64,000 nt of DNA, taken from positions 4,464,001 through 4,528,000 of the forward strand of contig NZ_JBHSWE010000001.1 of the NCBI RefSeq assembly GCF_042661465.1, written 5' to 3'. Made by a program: the position numbers and the translations under genes. Shown here one piece after another: positions 8,811 to 18,036 of this stretch. Within the stretch, counting starts at the first letter, position 1. Each line of letters begins with the position of its first letter. Source of the DNA: Marinobacterium_A aestuariivivens. Its GTDB lineage: Bacteria > Pseudomonadota > Gammaproteobacteria > Pseudomonadales > Balneatricaceae. A model generated the notes under the pieces. It worked only from the letters and a program-made list of their open reading frames with translations, did no database searches and was not told where the DNA came from.

Positions 8811-9395
8811 ATGCTTTCTGTTAACACTCATTCCGGGGGCAAGGCGGCCGGGGCATCGCAATTGCCGGGTGCGCTCGGCCGCTCCGGCCCGGAGTTCAAG
8901 ATGCAGCTGATAGACAAAGTGGCCAAGCTCACCGAGCGGCTGCTGAACGCGCTGATGGTGCTGGCGCTGGTCGCCATGATCGCGCTGGTGTTCGTCAACG
9001 TGGTGCTGCGCTACGGATTCAACAGCGGCATTTCGGTCAGCGTCGAGCTGTCGCGGTTTCTGTTCGTCTGGGTGACCTTCCTCGGCGCCGTCGTGGCGCT
9101 GCTGAAACAGCAGCACCTGAGCGTTACCACCCTGGTGGAGCAGCTGCCGTCCGCCGTGCAGCAGGTACTGCAGCGGCTGGTCACCCTCGCCATGCTCGGT
9201 TGCAGCCTGATGCTGACGGTCGGCAGCTACAAGCAGACGTTGCTGAACTGGGACAACCTTTCGCCGATCAGCGGCATCCCGGTCGGCGTCTTCTACCTGG
9301 CGGGCCTGCTGGCCGGCGTACTAATGTCGATCGTCCTGCTGTACCGGGTCTTCTTGCCAGCCGGTCCGGCCCTGCCCGAGGAGCACCAGTCATGA
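8811..9395 (+). CDS. dctQ: TRAP transporter small permease DctQ, first system
   Basis: About 194 residues with four hydrophobic segments after a polar N-terminus. Family features include the VVLRYGFNSGISVSVELSRFL segment around the first loop (shown only in part), then VWVTFLGAVVAL and LSVTTLVEQL. The start is uncertain: 8811 has GAGAGGG just upstream, while 8901 (MQLIDKVAK) has GGAG at 7 bases and would give a more typical short N-terminus. The stop overlaps the dctM start (ATGA), giving translational coupling. DctQ joins the large subunit and is needed for sodium-driven uptake. Confidence 0.85.
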   Translation: MLSVNTHSGGKAAGASQLPGALGRSGPEFKMQLIDKVAKLTERLLNALMVLALVAMIALVFVNVVLRYGFNSGISVSVELSRFLFVWVTFLGAVVALLKQQHLSVTTLVEQLPSAVQQVLQRLVTLAMLGCSLMLTVGSYKQTLLNWDNLSPISGIPVGVFYLAGLLAGVLMSIVLLYRVFLPAGPALPEEHQS

Positions 9396-10670
9396 CCATC
9401 ACACTCTTCATCGGCTCGCTGCTCGGGGCCATCGGCCTCGGCGTGCCCATCGCCTTCGCGCTGCTCGTCAGTGCCGTGGTGCTGATGCTGCATCTGGGCA
9501 TGTTCAACTCCCAGATCCTGGCGCAGAACCTGGTCAACGGGGCCGACAGTTACACCTTGCTGGCGATTCCGTTCTTCCTCGTCGCCGGCGAGGTGATGTC
9601 CCGCGGTGGCCTGTCCAATCGTATCGTCGTACTGGCGATGAGCCTGGTCGGGCATCGCAAGGGGGTTGGGCTTCGTCGCCATCTTCGCCGCCATCATCAT
9701 GGCCAGCCTGTCCGGCTCGGCGGTGGCCGATACCGCGGCGCTGGCCAGCATGCTACTGCCGATGATGCGCCAGGCCGGCTATCCGCTGGGGCGCTCGTCC
9801 GGCCTGATGGCGGCCGGTGGCATCATCGCGCCGATTATTCCGCCGTCGATCCCGCTGATCATCATCGGTGTCGCCGGTGGCATCTCGATCAGCAAGCTGT
9901 TCCTGGCCGGTATCGTGCCGGGGCTGATCATGGGTGTCACTCTGGTGCTGATGTGGCTGCTGATGACCCGCAGAGAAGATCTGGTGGTGGCCGAAAAGGC
10001 GAGCGGCCGCGAGCGACTCAAGGCGCTGCGTGACAGCTTCTGGGCGATATTGCTGCCGGTAATCATCATCGGCGGCATCAAGACAGGCGTTTTTACACCG
10101 ACCGAAGCCGGTGTCGTGGCGGCTGTCTATGCCATCTTCGTCGCCACCGTCGTCTACCGTGAGCTCAACCTGGCGCAGCTGTACGAAGTGTTGGGCCAGG
10201 CGGCGCGCAGCACCGCCATCGTGATGTTCCTGGTGGCGGCGGCAATGGTCGCGTCCTGGCTGATCAGCATCGCCCAGCTGCCGCTGATGGTCGCCGACAT
10301 GCTGGCACCGCTGGCGGACAATCCGCGGCTGCTGATGCTGGCGATCATGGGCGTGGTGCTGGTGGTCGGCATGGTCATGGATCTGACGCCAACCATTCTG
10401 GTGCTGACGCCGATCCTGATGCCGATCGTCCAACTGGCGGGTATCGACCCGGTCTACTTCGGCATCCTGTTCGTGCTGAACTGTTCGATCGGGCTGATCA
10501 CACCGCCGGTCGGCAACGTACTGAACGTCATCACCAGTGTCGGCAACATCAAGTTCGAAAAGGCGGTGGCCGGCGTCTTCCCCTTTGCCCTGGCCTACGT
10601 CGCCATCCTGCTGCTGTTCGTCGCCTTCCCGCAGATCATTATCGCGCCGATGCAGTGGCTGGCCGGCTGA
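9392..10670 (+). CDS. dctM: TRAP transporter large permease DctM, first system (one-base frameshift)
   Basis: About 426 residues when joined, many membrane segments. The first frame starts MTITLFIGSLLGAIGLGVP and runs to LVGHRKG. At 9661-9665 five G are present where six are expected, and the -1 frame continues LGFVAIFAAIIMASLSGSAV. Typical DctM motifs follow: AAGGIIAPIIPPSIPLIIIG, FTPTEAGVVAAVYA and NCSIGLITPPVGNVLN. This is the ion-coupled translocation subunit. It shares ATGA overlap with dctQ. Apart from the single lost base the protein is full length and well conserved, so the break is probably a sequence error. Confidence 0.88.
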
Positions 10671-10744
10671 AACCGAGCACCCCCGGCGGTGGCCGGCGCT
10701 CCGGCGTCGGTTGCCGCCTCTTACCACCAACAAGAGAGAGAACG

Positions 10745-11722
10745 ATGAAAGCAACAATAAAAGCCTTCACCTTCGCCGCCCTGACGGCCCTGTCGATGAC
10801 CCAGGCCCAGGCCGCCATCGAACTGAAACTGGCCCATGCGGCACCGGATTCCGATACCCAGCAGGTCGCGGCCGAGCGCTTCGCCGAACTGGTGAAGGAG
10901 CGGACCGGCGGTGAGGTCGAGGTCAAGATCTTCGGCAACAGCGTGCTGGGCGGCGACCAGCAGATGATCGCCGGGGTGCGCAGCGGCACCATCGATATCG
11001 AGATGTCCGGCAACCCGAACTTCGCCGGCCTGGTGCCCGAGCTCGGCGCTTTCGACCTGCCCTATATCTTCGGCGATCGCGAGCAGGCTTACCGGGTGCT
11101 CGACGGCGAGGTCGGCCAGAATGCCCTGGGCCTGGTGGAGAATGTGGGCATGAAGGGGCTGGCATTCTGGGAAGTGGGCTTTCGCGCCATGACCAATTCC
11201 AAGCACCCGATCAGGACCCCGGACGACGTCAAGGGGCTGGTGATGCGCACCAATTCCAACAAGTCGCTGATCGAGGCCTTCTCGCTGCTCGGCGCCAACC
11301 CGGTGCCGATGCCGATCGGCGAGCTCTATACGGCGCTGGAGACCCGCACCGTCGATGCCCAGGACCACCCGATCGGCATCGTCTGGTCGGCCAAGTTCCA
11401 TGAGGTGCAGAAGTACCTGTCGCTGACCAACCAGGCCTATACCTCGCTGATCATGGTTATGAACAAGGAGCGCTTCGACGACCTCGCGCCCGAGTACCAG
11501 CAGGCGGTCCTGAGCGCTGCACGCGAGGCCGGCCAGTACCAGCGCGAGCTCAATGTCGAGCAGGAGAAGGAGATCATCGCCCAGCTGCGGGCCGGCGGCA
11601 TGGAAATCGAGGAGAACGTCGATACCGCCGCCTTCCAGGCCGTGATCAAGCCGACCTGGGATACCTATATCGAGGCCAACGGCCGCGAATGGATCGATGC
11701 CATTACCGCGGCGGCCCAGTAA
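10745..11722 (+). CDS. dctP: Second TRAP solute-binding protein DctP without its own permeases
   Basis: 326 residues with a signal peptide (about 1-23, AQA-A). It retains the substrate Arg (LVMRTNSN) and the ETRTVDAQDHP motif. It is closely related to the binding protein at 7716, and no second dctQM lies beside it. Two binding proteins therefore probably share the DctQM at 8811-10670, widening the substrate range. AAGAGAGAACG precedes the ATG. A strong hairpin follows the gene at 11738. Confidence 0.92.
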   Translation: MKATIKAFTFAALTALSMTQAQAAIELKLAHAAPDSDTQQVAAERFAELVKERTGGEVEVKIFGNSVLGGDQQMIAGVRSGTIDIEMSGNPNFAGLVPELGAFDLPYIFGDREQAYRVLDGEVGQNALGLVENVGMKGLAFWEVGFRAMTNSKHPIRTPDDVKGLVMRTNSNKSLIEAFSLLGANPVPMPIGELYTALETRTVDAQDHPIGIVWSAKFHEVQKYLSLTNQAYTSLIMVMNKERFDDLAPEYQQAVLSAAREAGQYQRELNVEQEKEIIAQLRAGGMEIEENVDTAAFQAVIKPTWDTYIEANGREWIDAITAAAQ

Positions 11723-11737
11723 CACCAACGCCAACCA

Positions 11738-11764
11738 CCGGGCCCAGCGCGTCAGTGGGCCCGG
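11738..11764. terminator. GC hairpin after second dctP
   Basis: A perfect 9-bp inverted repeat, CCGGGCCCA and TGGGCCCGG, with a 9-base loop, followed by CCTTTGAG. The T-tract is weak, so partial termination or 3'-end protection of the dctP message is likelier than a full stop, because the next gene starts 17 bases downstream. Confidence 0.55.
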
Positions 11765-11780
11765 CCTTTGAGAGGTCAAG

Positions 11781-12716
11781 ATGAGCGCCAAGGAACTCCT
11801 GATACTGAACCAGAAATGCGCCCATACGCTGAGCGGCTACGATGCCCGCAGCGGCGAGGAGCTGCACAGCATCCGCCTGCCGGACTACCCCCACGAATTC
11901 GTCGTCGACTCCAGCGGGCGCTATGCCTTCGTCGGCCACTACGGCATCCTCGGGGCCGATTGCATCGGCGACCAGGGCGGCTGCTCGGTGTTCGTGATCG
12001 ACCTGCAGACCTTCGAGCAGGTCAACACGCTGAGCACTTGGCCCTACTACCGCATCCACGGCCTGGGGCTGGACGACCGGGACCGCCTCTACGCGATGAG
12101 CGAGGGCCACAACACCCTGCTGCTGTTCAGCGACCCCCTCAATCAGACGGCGCCGGACCTGGCCGTCGCTTCCGGCGGCTACAAGACCCACCTGTTCGCG
12201 CTGAGCCGCAACGGCGAAACCGCCTATGGCATCAACCTGCTGAGCAATACCGTCAGCAAGTTCAAGCCCCACGATCCGACGATCGCGCCGGTGGCGATGA
12301 TCCCGGGGCGCAAGCCGGAGGGCAACTGCCTGTCTGTGGACGAGCGCACCCTGTTCGTCAGCAACCGCACCGACAACAGCATCGTCGCCATCGATGTCGA
12401 GTCGATGCAGGTGCGCGACCGGGCCGATACCGGCATCGATCCGACGCGGATCTACAGCGATCCGAAGCAGCGCCTGATCGTCACCAACTACGGCGAGAAC
12501 TCGCTGTCGCTGTTTGATCAGCAGCTCAACGCCCTCGGCCGCATCGAACTTGATCACATTCCCATCGCGCTGAGCTTCCATCCCAATGGCGAGCAGGCGT
12601 TCGTGTCGTTCAAGGGCGACCGCATCGGCGTGCTGAACCTCGAGTCGGGGCGGGTCGAACGCTACTTCCCGACCCGCGCCGAACCCGACGTCTCCTTTCT
12701 GCTGGTGCGGGACTGA
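11781..12716 (+). CDS. Beta-propeller protein (YncE/lactonase-like), cytoplasmic
   Basis: 311 residues without signal peptide. Repeating blades are visible as HEFVVDSSGRYAFVGHYG, HLFALSRNGETAYGIN, NCLSVDERTLFVSNRTDNSI, RIYSDPKQRLIVTNYG and ALSFHPNGEQAFVSFKGD, typical of YncE/6-phosphogluconolactonase-type propellers. The operon setting between a TRAP binding protein and an amidohydrolase suggests a sugar-lactonase or related role, but no catalytic residue set is diagnostic. GAGAGG precedes the ATG, and the stop is four bases before the amidohydrolase start. Confidence 0.7.
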   Translation: MSAKELLILNQKCAHTLSGYDARSGEELHSIRLPDYPHEFVVDSSGRYAFVGHYGILGADCIGDQGGCSVFVIDLQTFEQVNTLSTWPYYRIHGLGLDDRDRLYAMSEGHNTLLLFSDPLNQTAPDLAVASGGYKTHLFALSRNGETAYGINLLSNTVSKFKPHDPTIAPVAMIPGRKPEGNCLSVDERTLFVSNRTDNSIVAIDVESMQVRDRADTGIDPTRIYSDPKQRLIVTNYGENSLSLFDQQLNALGRIELDHIPIALSFHPNGEQAFVSFKGDRIGVLNLESGRVERYFPTRAEPDVSFLLVRD

Positions 12717-12719
12717 TCC

Positions 12720-13659
12720 ATGAGCGAGGCGCAACGGCTGATCGATGCCCACCACCACTTCTGGGCGCTCGACGGAAAGATCGACTATCCCTGGCTCGGC
12801 GATGCGCCGGTGGCGGATTTCTTCCTCGGCGACTACAGCGCAATCCGGCGGCCCTTCCTGCCGCAGGACCTGCGCCGGCGGGTGCCGGACGGCTACCGGC
12901 TGCTCGGTTCGGTGCATTGCGAAGCCGAAGCGGCCCGCGGTCAGGCCTGCGACGAGACCCGCTGGATCTCGCGGCTCGCCGCCGACCGGGACTGCCGTCG
13001 GCCCATGTCGGCTGGGCCGCGTTCGGCAGCGACGACTGCGCGGCCCAGCTGGACCGCCAGCTGCAATCGCAGCTGTTTCGCGGCGTGCGGGCCAAGCCGG
13101 TCACCGCCAGGACGCCGGACGAGCTGCCCGCCATGCGCAACAGGCCCGGCAGTCTGCAGGACGAGCGCTGGTGTTCCGGGCTGGCGCTGCTTGTCGAGCG
13201 CGATCTGAGCTGGGACCTGCGGGTGCCGGCCTGGCACCTGGCCGAGGCGGCCGAGCGGCTGCAGCAGCACCCGACGTTGACGGTGATCCTCAACCACTGC
13301 GGCCTGCCCTGGGATCGCACCGCAGCCGGGCTCGAACAATGGCGCCAGGGCTCAAGGCGCTCGCCGCCAACGACAGGGTCTGCGTCAAGCTGTCGGAACT
13401 CGGCACGCAGGGGCGTGCTTGGCATGCAGGGGACAACCTGGCGCTGCTGTGCGACCTGATCCGCATCTTCGGCCCGGAGCGCTGCCTCTACGCCAGCAAT
13501 GCGCCGGTGTCGGGGCTGCAGGTGAGTTACCGCGACTGGCTGGGGCTGGTGGAGGAGGCGATCCGCCGCACCGCACCCGGGGCGCGCGACGCCATCCTCT
13601 GGCGCAATGCGCTGCACTGGTACCGCCTGGATCCCGTGGTGCTCGCGCTCGATTCGTAG
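12720..13659 (+). CDS. Amidohydrolase-2 family protein, putative sugar lactonase (two frameshifts)
   Basis: A TIM-barrel amidohydrolase of about 314 residues. It begins LIDAHHHFWALDG, the metal-binding HxH of the fuconolactonase/rhamnonolactonase-like group. It continues with AHVGWAAFGSDD, LTVILNHCGLPWD (metal-ligand His) and the C-terminal RCLYASNAPVSG. The frame drops back by one near 12988-12994 and again at 13348-13350, where GGG should be GGGG. In the neighbouring pathway it would open a pentono- or hexonolactone to the aldonate that the enolase-superfamily dehydratase uses. The late Asp common in the family appears as Asn in YASNAP, which deserves attention when assigning activity. Confidence 0.72.
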
Positions 13660-13687
13660 GGTGCCGGTAAGCGAAGCGCACCGCACC
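13660..13687. repeat. Possible short intergenic palindromic repeat
   Basis: GGTGC followed by GGTAAGCGAAGC and two GCACC copies. Strings of this kind (GGTGC...AAGCGAAGC...GCACC) are familiar as dispersed intergenic repeats in proteobacteria. Only one copy is seen in this window, so a repeat family cannot be shown from this sequence alone. It lies directly after the amidohydrolase stop. Confidence 0.3.
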
Positions 13688-13863
13688 GCCATTGCAATGG
13701 TCCGGTTCGCGTTGCGCCCCAGATATTTGCTCCTTGCAATATCAGGACTTCCGCCGTCCATGGTGGTGACCTGCATCCTACGGCGAACTCGAGCGCCTCC
13801 AATGCAGCGAAACGTGCCGCAGATTCCCGTATTTTTAACCGCCTTAGAACAGGAGACGACAAG

Positions 13864-15441
13864 GTGATAGAGCTAACTGGACACAATCTGATCGGCGGCC
13901 GCGAGGTCGCCGGCACCCGAGAAGGCATCCGTGCCATCAATCCGGCGACCGGCGAGGCGCTGGGGCCGGACTTTCCGGGCCTCGACGGCGCCGCTGTCGC
14001 CGACGCCTGCGTACTGGCCTGGGAAGCCTTCCGCGAATACCGCAACAGCTCGCCGGCGGTTCGGGCCGCCTTTCTCGAGACGATTGCCGATCGCATCGAG
14101 GCGCTCGGCGATCAGTTGATCGAACGGGCGATGCAGGAGACCGGCTTGCCGCGGGCGCGGCTGGAAGGGGAGCGCGGCCGTTCCTGCAACCAGCTGCGGC
14201 TCTTCGCCGGCGTCGTGCGTGACGGCCGCTACCTCGATGCCCGCATCGACCCGGCGCTGCCGAACCGTGCGCCGCTGCCGCGGCCGGATCTGCGTTACAA
14301 CCTGATCGCGCTCGGCCCGGTGGCTGTGTTCGGCGCCAGCAACTTTCCGCTGGCGTTCTCGGTGGCCGGCGGCGATACCGCCTCGGCGCTGGCCGCCGGC
14401 TGTCCGGTGGTGGTCAAGGCCCATTCGGCCCATCCGGGCACCTCGGAGCTGGTCGGCCGCGCCGTGCAGCAGGCGGTGCGTGACTGCGACCTGCCGGACG
14501 GCGTCTTCGCGCTGCTCTACGGCGCCGGCAACGAGATCGGCACCGCCCTGGTCGCCGATCCCCATATCAAGGCGGTGGGCTTCACCGGCTCGCGCCGCGG
14601 CGGCACGGCGCTGATGCAGGTGGCCCAGAACCGTCCGGAGCCGATCCCGGTCTATGCCGAGATGAGCAGCATCAATCCGGTCTACCTGCTCCCCGGCGTG
14701 CTGAGCGAGCGCGGCAAAGCGGTGGCCGAGGCCTTCGTAGCGGCGCAGCAGATGGGCGCCGGGCAGTTCTGCACCAGTCCGGGCCTGGTGCTGGCGCTGG
14801 ACGGCGAGCCCCTGGATGCCTTCCTCGATCATGCCGCGGCACGGATCGCGGCGAGCCCGTGCCAGACCATGCTGACGCCGGGGATCCACCAGGCCTTCGA
14901 GCAGGGCCTCGCCGCCCTCGAGGCCCATCCGGCCGTCACCACCCAGGCCCGGGCGTGCCCGGCCGACGGGAACAACCAGTGCCGGGCCGGGCTCTTCGTC
15001 GCGGCAGCGGCCGATTTTCTGGCCGACGAACGCCTGGCGGCCGAAGTGTTCGGTGCCTGCACCCTGGTGCTGCGTTGCCGGGATGCCGCCGAGATGCTGC
15101 AGCTGACCCGGGCGCTGGAAGGGCAGTTGACCGCGGCGATCCATAGCGGTGCCGGGGACGAGGCCCTGGCCCGGGAACTGGTCGGCGAGCTCGAGCTCAA
15201 GGTCGGGCGCGTGCTGTTCAACGGCTTCGGCACCGGCGTTGAGGTGTGCCAGGCAATGGTGCACGGTGGCCCCTTCCCGGCGACTTCCGACAGCCGCACC
15301 ACCTCGGTCGGCGCAGCGGCGATCCAGCGCTTCGTGCGCCCGGTCTGCTATCAGGACGTCCCGGACGCCCTGTTGCCGCCGGCACTGCGGCAGGACAATC
15401 CGCTGGGCGTACCGCGTCTAGTGAACTGCCGGGCGGAGTAG
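13864..15441 (+). CDS. Alpha-ketoglutarate semialdehyde (2,5-dioxovalerate) dehydrogenase
   Basis: 525 residues, the length of the KGSADH branch of aldehyde dehydrogenases. The N-terminus AINPATGEAL is typical. The nucleotide-binding region has VFGASNFPLAFSVAGGDTAS and VVVKAHSAHPGTSELV; the glycine motif is GFTGSRRGG; the general-base Glu is in PVYAEMSSINP; the catalytic Cys is in GAGQFCTSPG. The C-terminus has the KGSADH signature HGGPFPATSDSRTTSVG. It oxidises alpha-ketoglutarate semialdehyde to 2-oxoglutarate, the last step of non-phosphorylative pentose-acid and hexarate pathways. GTG start at 13864 with AGGAGA before it. A strong hairpin follows. Confidence 0.92.
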   Translation: MIELTGHNLIGGREVAGTREGIRAINPATGEALGPDFPGLDGAAVADACVLAWEAFREYRNSSPAVRAAFLETIADRIEALGDQLIERAMQETGLPRARLEGERGRSCNQLRLFAGVVRDGRYLDARIDPALPNRAPLPRPDLRYNLIALGPVAVFGASNFPLAFSVAGGDTASALAAGCPVVVKAHSAHPGTSELVGRAVQQAVRDCDLPDGVFALLYGAGNEIGTALVADPHIKAVGFTGSRRGGTALMQVAQNRPEPIPVYAEMSSINPVYLLPGVLSERGKAVAEAFVAAQQMGAGQFCTSPGLVLALDGEPLDAFLDHAAARIAASPCQTMLTPGIHQAFEQGLAALEAHPAVTTQARACPADGNNQCRAGLFVAAAADFLADERLAAEVFGACTLVLRCRDAAEMLQLTRALEGQLTAAIHSGAGDEALARELVGELELKVGRVLFNGFGTGVEVCQAMVHGGPFPATSDSRTTSVGAAAIQRFVRPVCYQDVPDALLPPALRQDNPLGVPRLVNCRAE

Positions 15442-15449
15442 GCGCCGAA

Positions 15450-15483
15450 CCCGTAGCGACCACCTGAAGTTGGTCGCTACGGG
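15450..15483. terminator. Hairpin after the semialdehyde dehydrogenase gene
   Basis: A perfect 13-bp inverted repeat, CCCGTAGCGACCA and TGGTCGCTACGGG, with an 8-base loop nine bases after the stop. There is no T-run, so it may be a factor-assisted terminator or an mRNA 3' stabiliser. It marks the likely end of the sugar-acid operon. Confidence 0.6.
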
Positions 15484-15553
15484 GGCAAAGGACGCACTTC
15501 TAATCACCGTATCTCCGATACACGCGGACTCGACTTTTCGCTTGCGAGGGAAT

Positions 15554-15850
15554 ATGCAATTCGTCGTAACAGCCTATGATTTTCAAGATGCAGAAGCCAT
15601 TGACCGCCGGCTGGCGATGCGCAAAGCGCACCTCGCCGGTATCACCAGGATGGTGGAATCCGGCAACTTCCTCAGCGGAGGCGCCATCCTGGACGAGTCA
15701 GGGAAGATGATCGGGTCCTCTGCGCATGTAGAGTTTGCCACCAGGGTAGAACTGGAGAGTTGGCTGAAGAGTGATCCCTATGCCAGCGGCAGGGTGTGGG
15801 ACAGAGTCGACGTACGGCCGATCAAACTGCTGTCGTGCACCAAGCCCTAG
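15554..15850 (+). CDS. YciI-like protein
   Basis: 98 residues. The ferredoxin-like YciI pattern is visible: FVVTAYDFQDAEAIDRRLAM, RKAHLAGITRMVESGNFLSGG, then SSAHVEFATRVELESWLKSDPY, with the conserved His in RKAHL and the Asp/Pro end. The family is of unclear function and is often found beside catabolic genes, some members acting as small dehydrochlorinases or muconolactone-isomerase-like enzymes. GAGGG lies just before the ATG at 15554. It ends two bases before the carrier gene at 15853, so the two are probably co-transcribed. Confidence 0.75.
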   Translation: MQFVVTAYDFQDAEAIDRRLAMRKAHLAGITRMVESGNFLSGGAILDESGKMIGSSAHVEFATRVELESWLKSDPYASGRVWDRVDVRPIKLLSCTKP

Positions 15851-15852
15851 CG

Positions 15853-16790
15853 ATGCTCAAGCGTCTGTTCCTGCCGCTGGGGCTGGTGCTGGCCTTTCTG
15901 CTCGCCTGGCTGGAACCCGCCTGGGGCCAAGCGGGCAGGCAGGCGGGCCTGGTGCCCTGGGTGGTGGTGGTGATCTTCCTGGTCAACGGCTACCAGATCC
16001 GGCTGGCCGAGTTGCCGCGTGACAGGGGCTTCGTCAAGGCGTTGCTCGCCACGGCGGTCATCAGTCTGCTGCTGGGCCCTGGCTCGGACTGCTGAGCGCC
16101 CAGTTGCTGGCGCTGCCCGCCGGGGCTTTGCTGGGGCTGGTGTTGATCGCGACGGTGCCGCCGACGCTGTCGAGCTGCATCGTTCTGACGCAGCTGGTCG
16201 GCGGGTTCACGGTCTGGGCGCTGATGTTGTCGCTGGCGCTGAACCTGGCCGGGGTGTTGAGCATGCCGCTGATGCTGGCGCAGGTACTCGAGAGCGGTGA
16301 TCATATCCGCATCGACCCCGTGCCGCTGTTGCGCCAGCTCAGCCTGATGGTGCTGCTGCCGTTCCTGGCCGGCATCCTGCTGCAATCCCGGCGCCCCGTC
16401 AGATCCGATCTGCCGCTGTTCCAGTACCTGCCCTCGGGCTGCATCGTGCTCGGCGTCTGGATGGCGATGTCCGACTCGGCCGCGGTCTTCCGCCATCTCG
16501 AACTCGCGCTGCTGCTGCAGATAGCGCTGGCCGGACTGCTGCTGCATCTGCTGCTGATGACGCTGTGCTGGTGGAGCGGGCGACTGCTCCGAATTGGCTG
16601 GCAGGGCAGGGTGGCGATGGCGCTGGCCGGCTCGCAGAAAACGTTGCCGGTGGCGATCAGCCTGCTGGCGGTGCTGGAGGGACCGATCGGCGAGGCGCTG
16701 CTGGTCTGCGTGATGTTTCATTTCCTGACGCTGTTCGCCGATGCGCTGATCGCGCCACGGCTGCCCGGCGGCCGGGCATTCGGGGCCTGA
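15853..16790 (+). CDS. Bile acid:sodium symporter (BASS/SBF-like) family carrier (one-base frameshift)
   Basis: About 312 residues with nine or ten membrane helices. It begins MLKRLFLPLGLVLAFLLAWL. At 16077-16079 CCC is read where CCCC is expected, and the -1 frame carries GLVLIATVPPTLSSCIVLTQ, the family's first crossover motif with TVPPTLSS. The second half holds LAGSQKTLPVAISLL, matching the SBF-like (YfeH/DUF4137) branch. It would be a sodium-coupled or proton-coupled organic anion carrier in the inner membrane; the substrate is unknown. Its place after the sugar-acid operon makes a related organic acid plausible. Confidence 0.8.
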
Positions 16791-16899
16791 CTTGCACATG
16801 TTCGGCTCCCTGTCACGTCGCGATGTCGCCAGGGCCCCGCTGCTGGCTGTCAGCAGCGGGCGTCTCTGCCGGTCCGGCCTCGCCCTGTAGCGAGAGGGG

Positions 16900-17931
16900 T
16901 CAAAGAGTGCTTTCGCGCCGGCAGATGCTGAAACCGACGTCGATCTGGCGCGGCCCCTGCCGGCCCTGCAACCGGTCCAGAAGGCACTGAGCGGTCGTGC
17001 GGCCCATGTCGTAGCGGGGAATCGAAACCGTTGTCAACGACGGCGCGATGGCGCTGGCGAACTCGAGATCGTTGAAGCCGCAGATCGCCAGTTGACGGGG
17101 GACCTGGATGCCCCGGCGCTGGCATTCGAAGATGGCGCCGGCGGCCAAGTCGTCGTTGCTGAAAAAGAGCGCATCGATTTCGCCGTGACGGGCGACCAGT
17201 TGGGTCATCAGGTCGGCCCCCAGCTGGAAGGAGGTATTGGACAGACTGGTCAGCACATAGCGGTCCGGGTCCTGGCCACGCTCCAGCATGGCTTCGCGGT
17301 AGCCTCGCAGGCGCCGCTGAGACCGCTTGTCCATGCGGGCGCCGATGAACCCGATATGTCGATACCCCTGCTCGAACAGATAGTCGGTCATGGCACGACC
17401 GGCTGCCAGGTGTGAGATGCCGACATTCATGTCCAGCGGGTTGTCGCCTAGTTCCATGGTCTGGACGATGGGCACCCCGGCCCGCTTCAGGCGCTGGTGG
17501 GTCTGCTCGGACTGATCGATACCGGTAATGATGATGCCGTCCGGGTTTTGCGCCAGCATCATCTCGATCAGCTCTTCCTCCTCGCCCTCAGAATAGTGGC
17601 TGTTGGCCAGCATGGTGCGATAGCCCGCTGGTTGCAGGCAGTCATGGATGCCGTCGAGCAGGTCCGCGAACACCGCGTTCGACAGCGACGGGAAGATCAC
17701 CGAGATGATTTTGGTTTCGGACGAAGCCAGGGCGCGGGCGGCCTGATTGGGAATGTAACCAAGTTCACGGACGGCGCGGTCGATCCGAACACGCAGTTTC
17801 TCGGAAACCTGCTGGGGGTTTTTCAGGGCCCGCGAGACGGTAATGGCGCCGACGCCGGCCCGGGCGGCGACATCCGCCAGGGTGACCCGACCGCTGCCAC
17901 GTCGTGTCGAGCTTTTTGGTTTCTGGTCCAT
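16900..17931 (-). CDS. LacI-family regulator of the tetronate/TRAP operon (GntR-of-gluconate-like)
   Basis: 343 residues. The HTH at about 15-60 reads VTLADVAARAGVGAITVSRAL and is followed by the hinge ELGYIPNQAARALAS, then the periplasmic-binding-protein-like core (IISVIFPSLSNAVFADLL, GRAMTDYLFEQGYRHIGFIG, DALFFSNDDLAAGAIFEC). The translational start is set at 17931, where CAGGA precedes the ATG; the longer open frame to 18048 lacks a site and would cover an operator. It is divergent from the TRAP and tetronate genes. Three near-identical TAGCGC-type palindromes lie in the shared region, so it most likely represses both itself and that operon until a tetronate-like inducer binds. Confidence 0.88.
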   Translation of the reverse strand: MDQKPKSSTRRGSGRVTLADVAARAGVGAITVSRALKNPQQVSEKLRVRIDRAVRELGYIPNQAARALASSETKIISVIFPSLSNAVFADLLDGIHDCLQPAGYRTMLANSHYSEGEEEELIEMMLAQNPDGIIITGIDQSEQTHQRLKRAGVPIVQTMELGDNPLDMNVGISHLAAGRAMTDYLFEQGYRHIGFIGARMDKRSQRRLRGYREAMLERGQDPDRYVLTSLSNTSFQLGADLMTQLVARHGEIDALFFSNDDLAAGAIFECQRRGIQVPRQLAICGFNDLEFASAIAPSLTTVSIPRYDMGRTTAQCLLDRLQGRQGPRQIDVGFSICRRESTL

Positions 17932-18036
17932 GTGATCCTGTGGAAAAGCGTTGTATCTCGGTCGCCCAGACCTCGGTACAGCCTCTCCTGGGCGGCGGGC
18001 CGAAGTGCCGGGCAGGCTCATGCTAGCGAATACTGT

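Noticed and set aside
13660..13863. Possible small gene between the amidohydrolase and the semialdehyde dehydrogenase
   Set aside because: The frames are short, lack ribosome sites and show no domain; the GTG at 13864 with its AGGAGA site explains the downstream gene.
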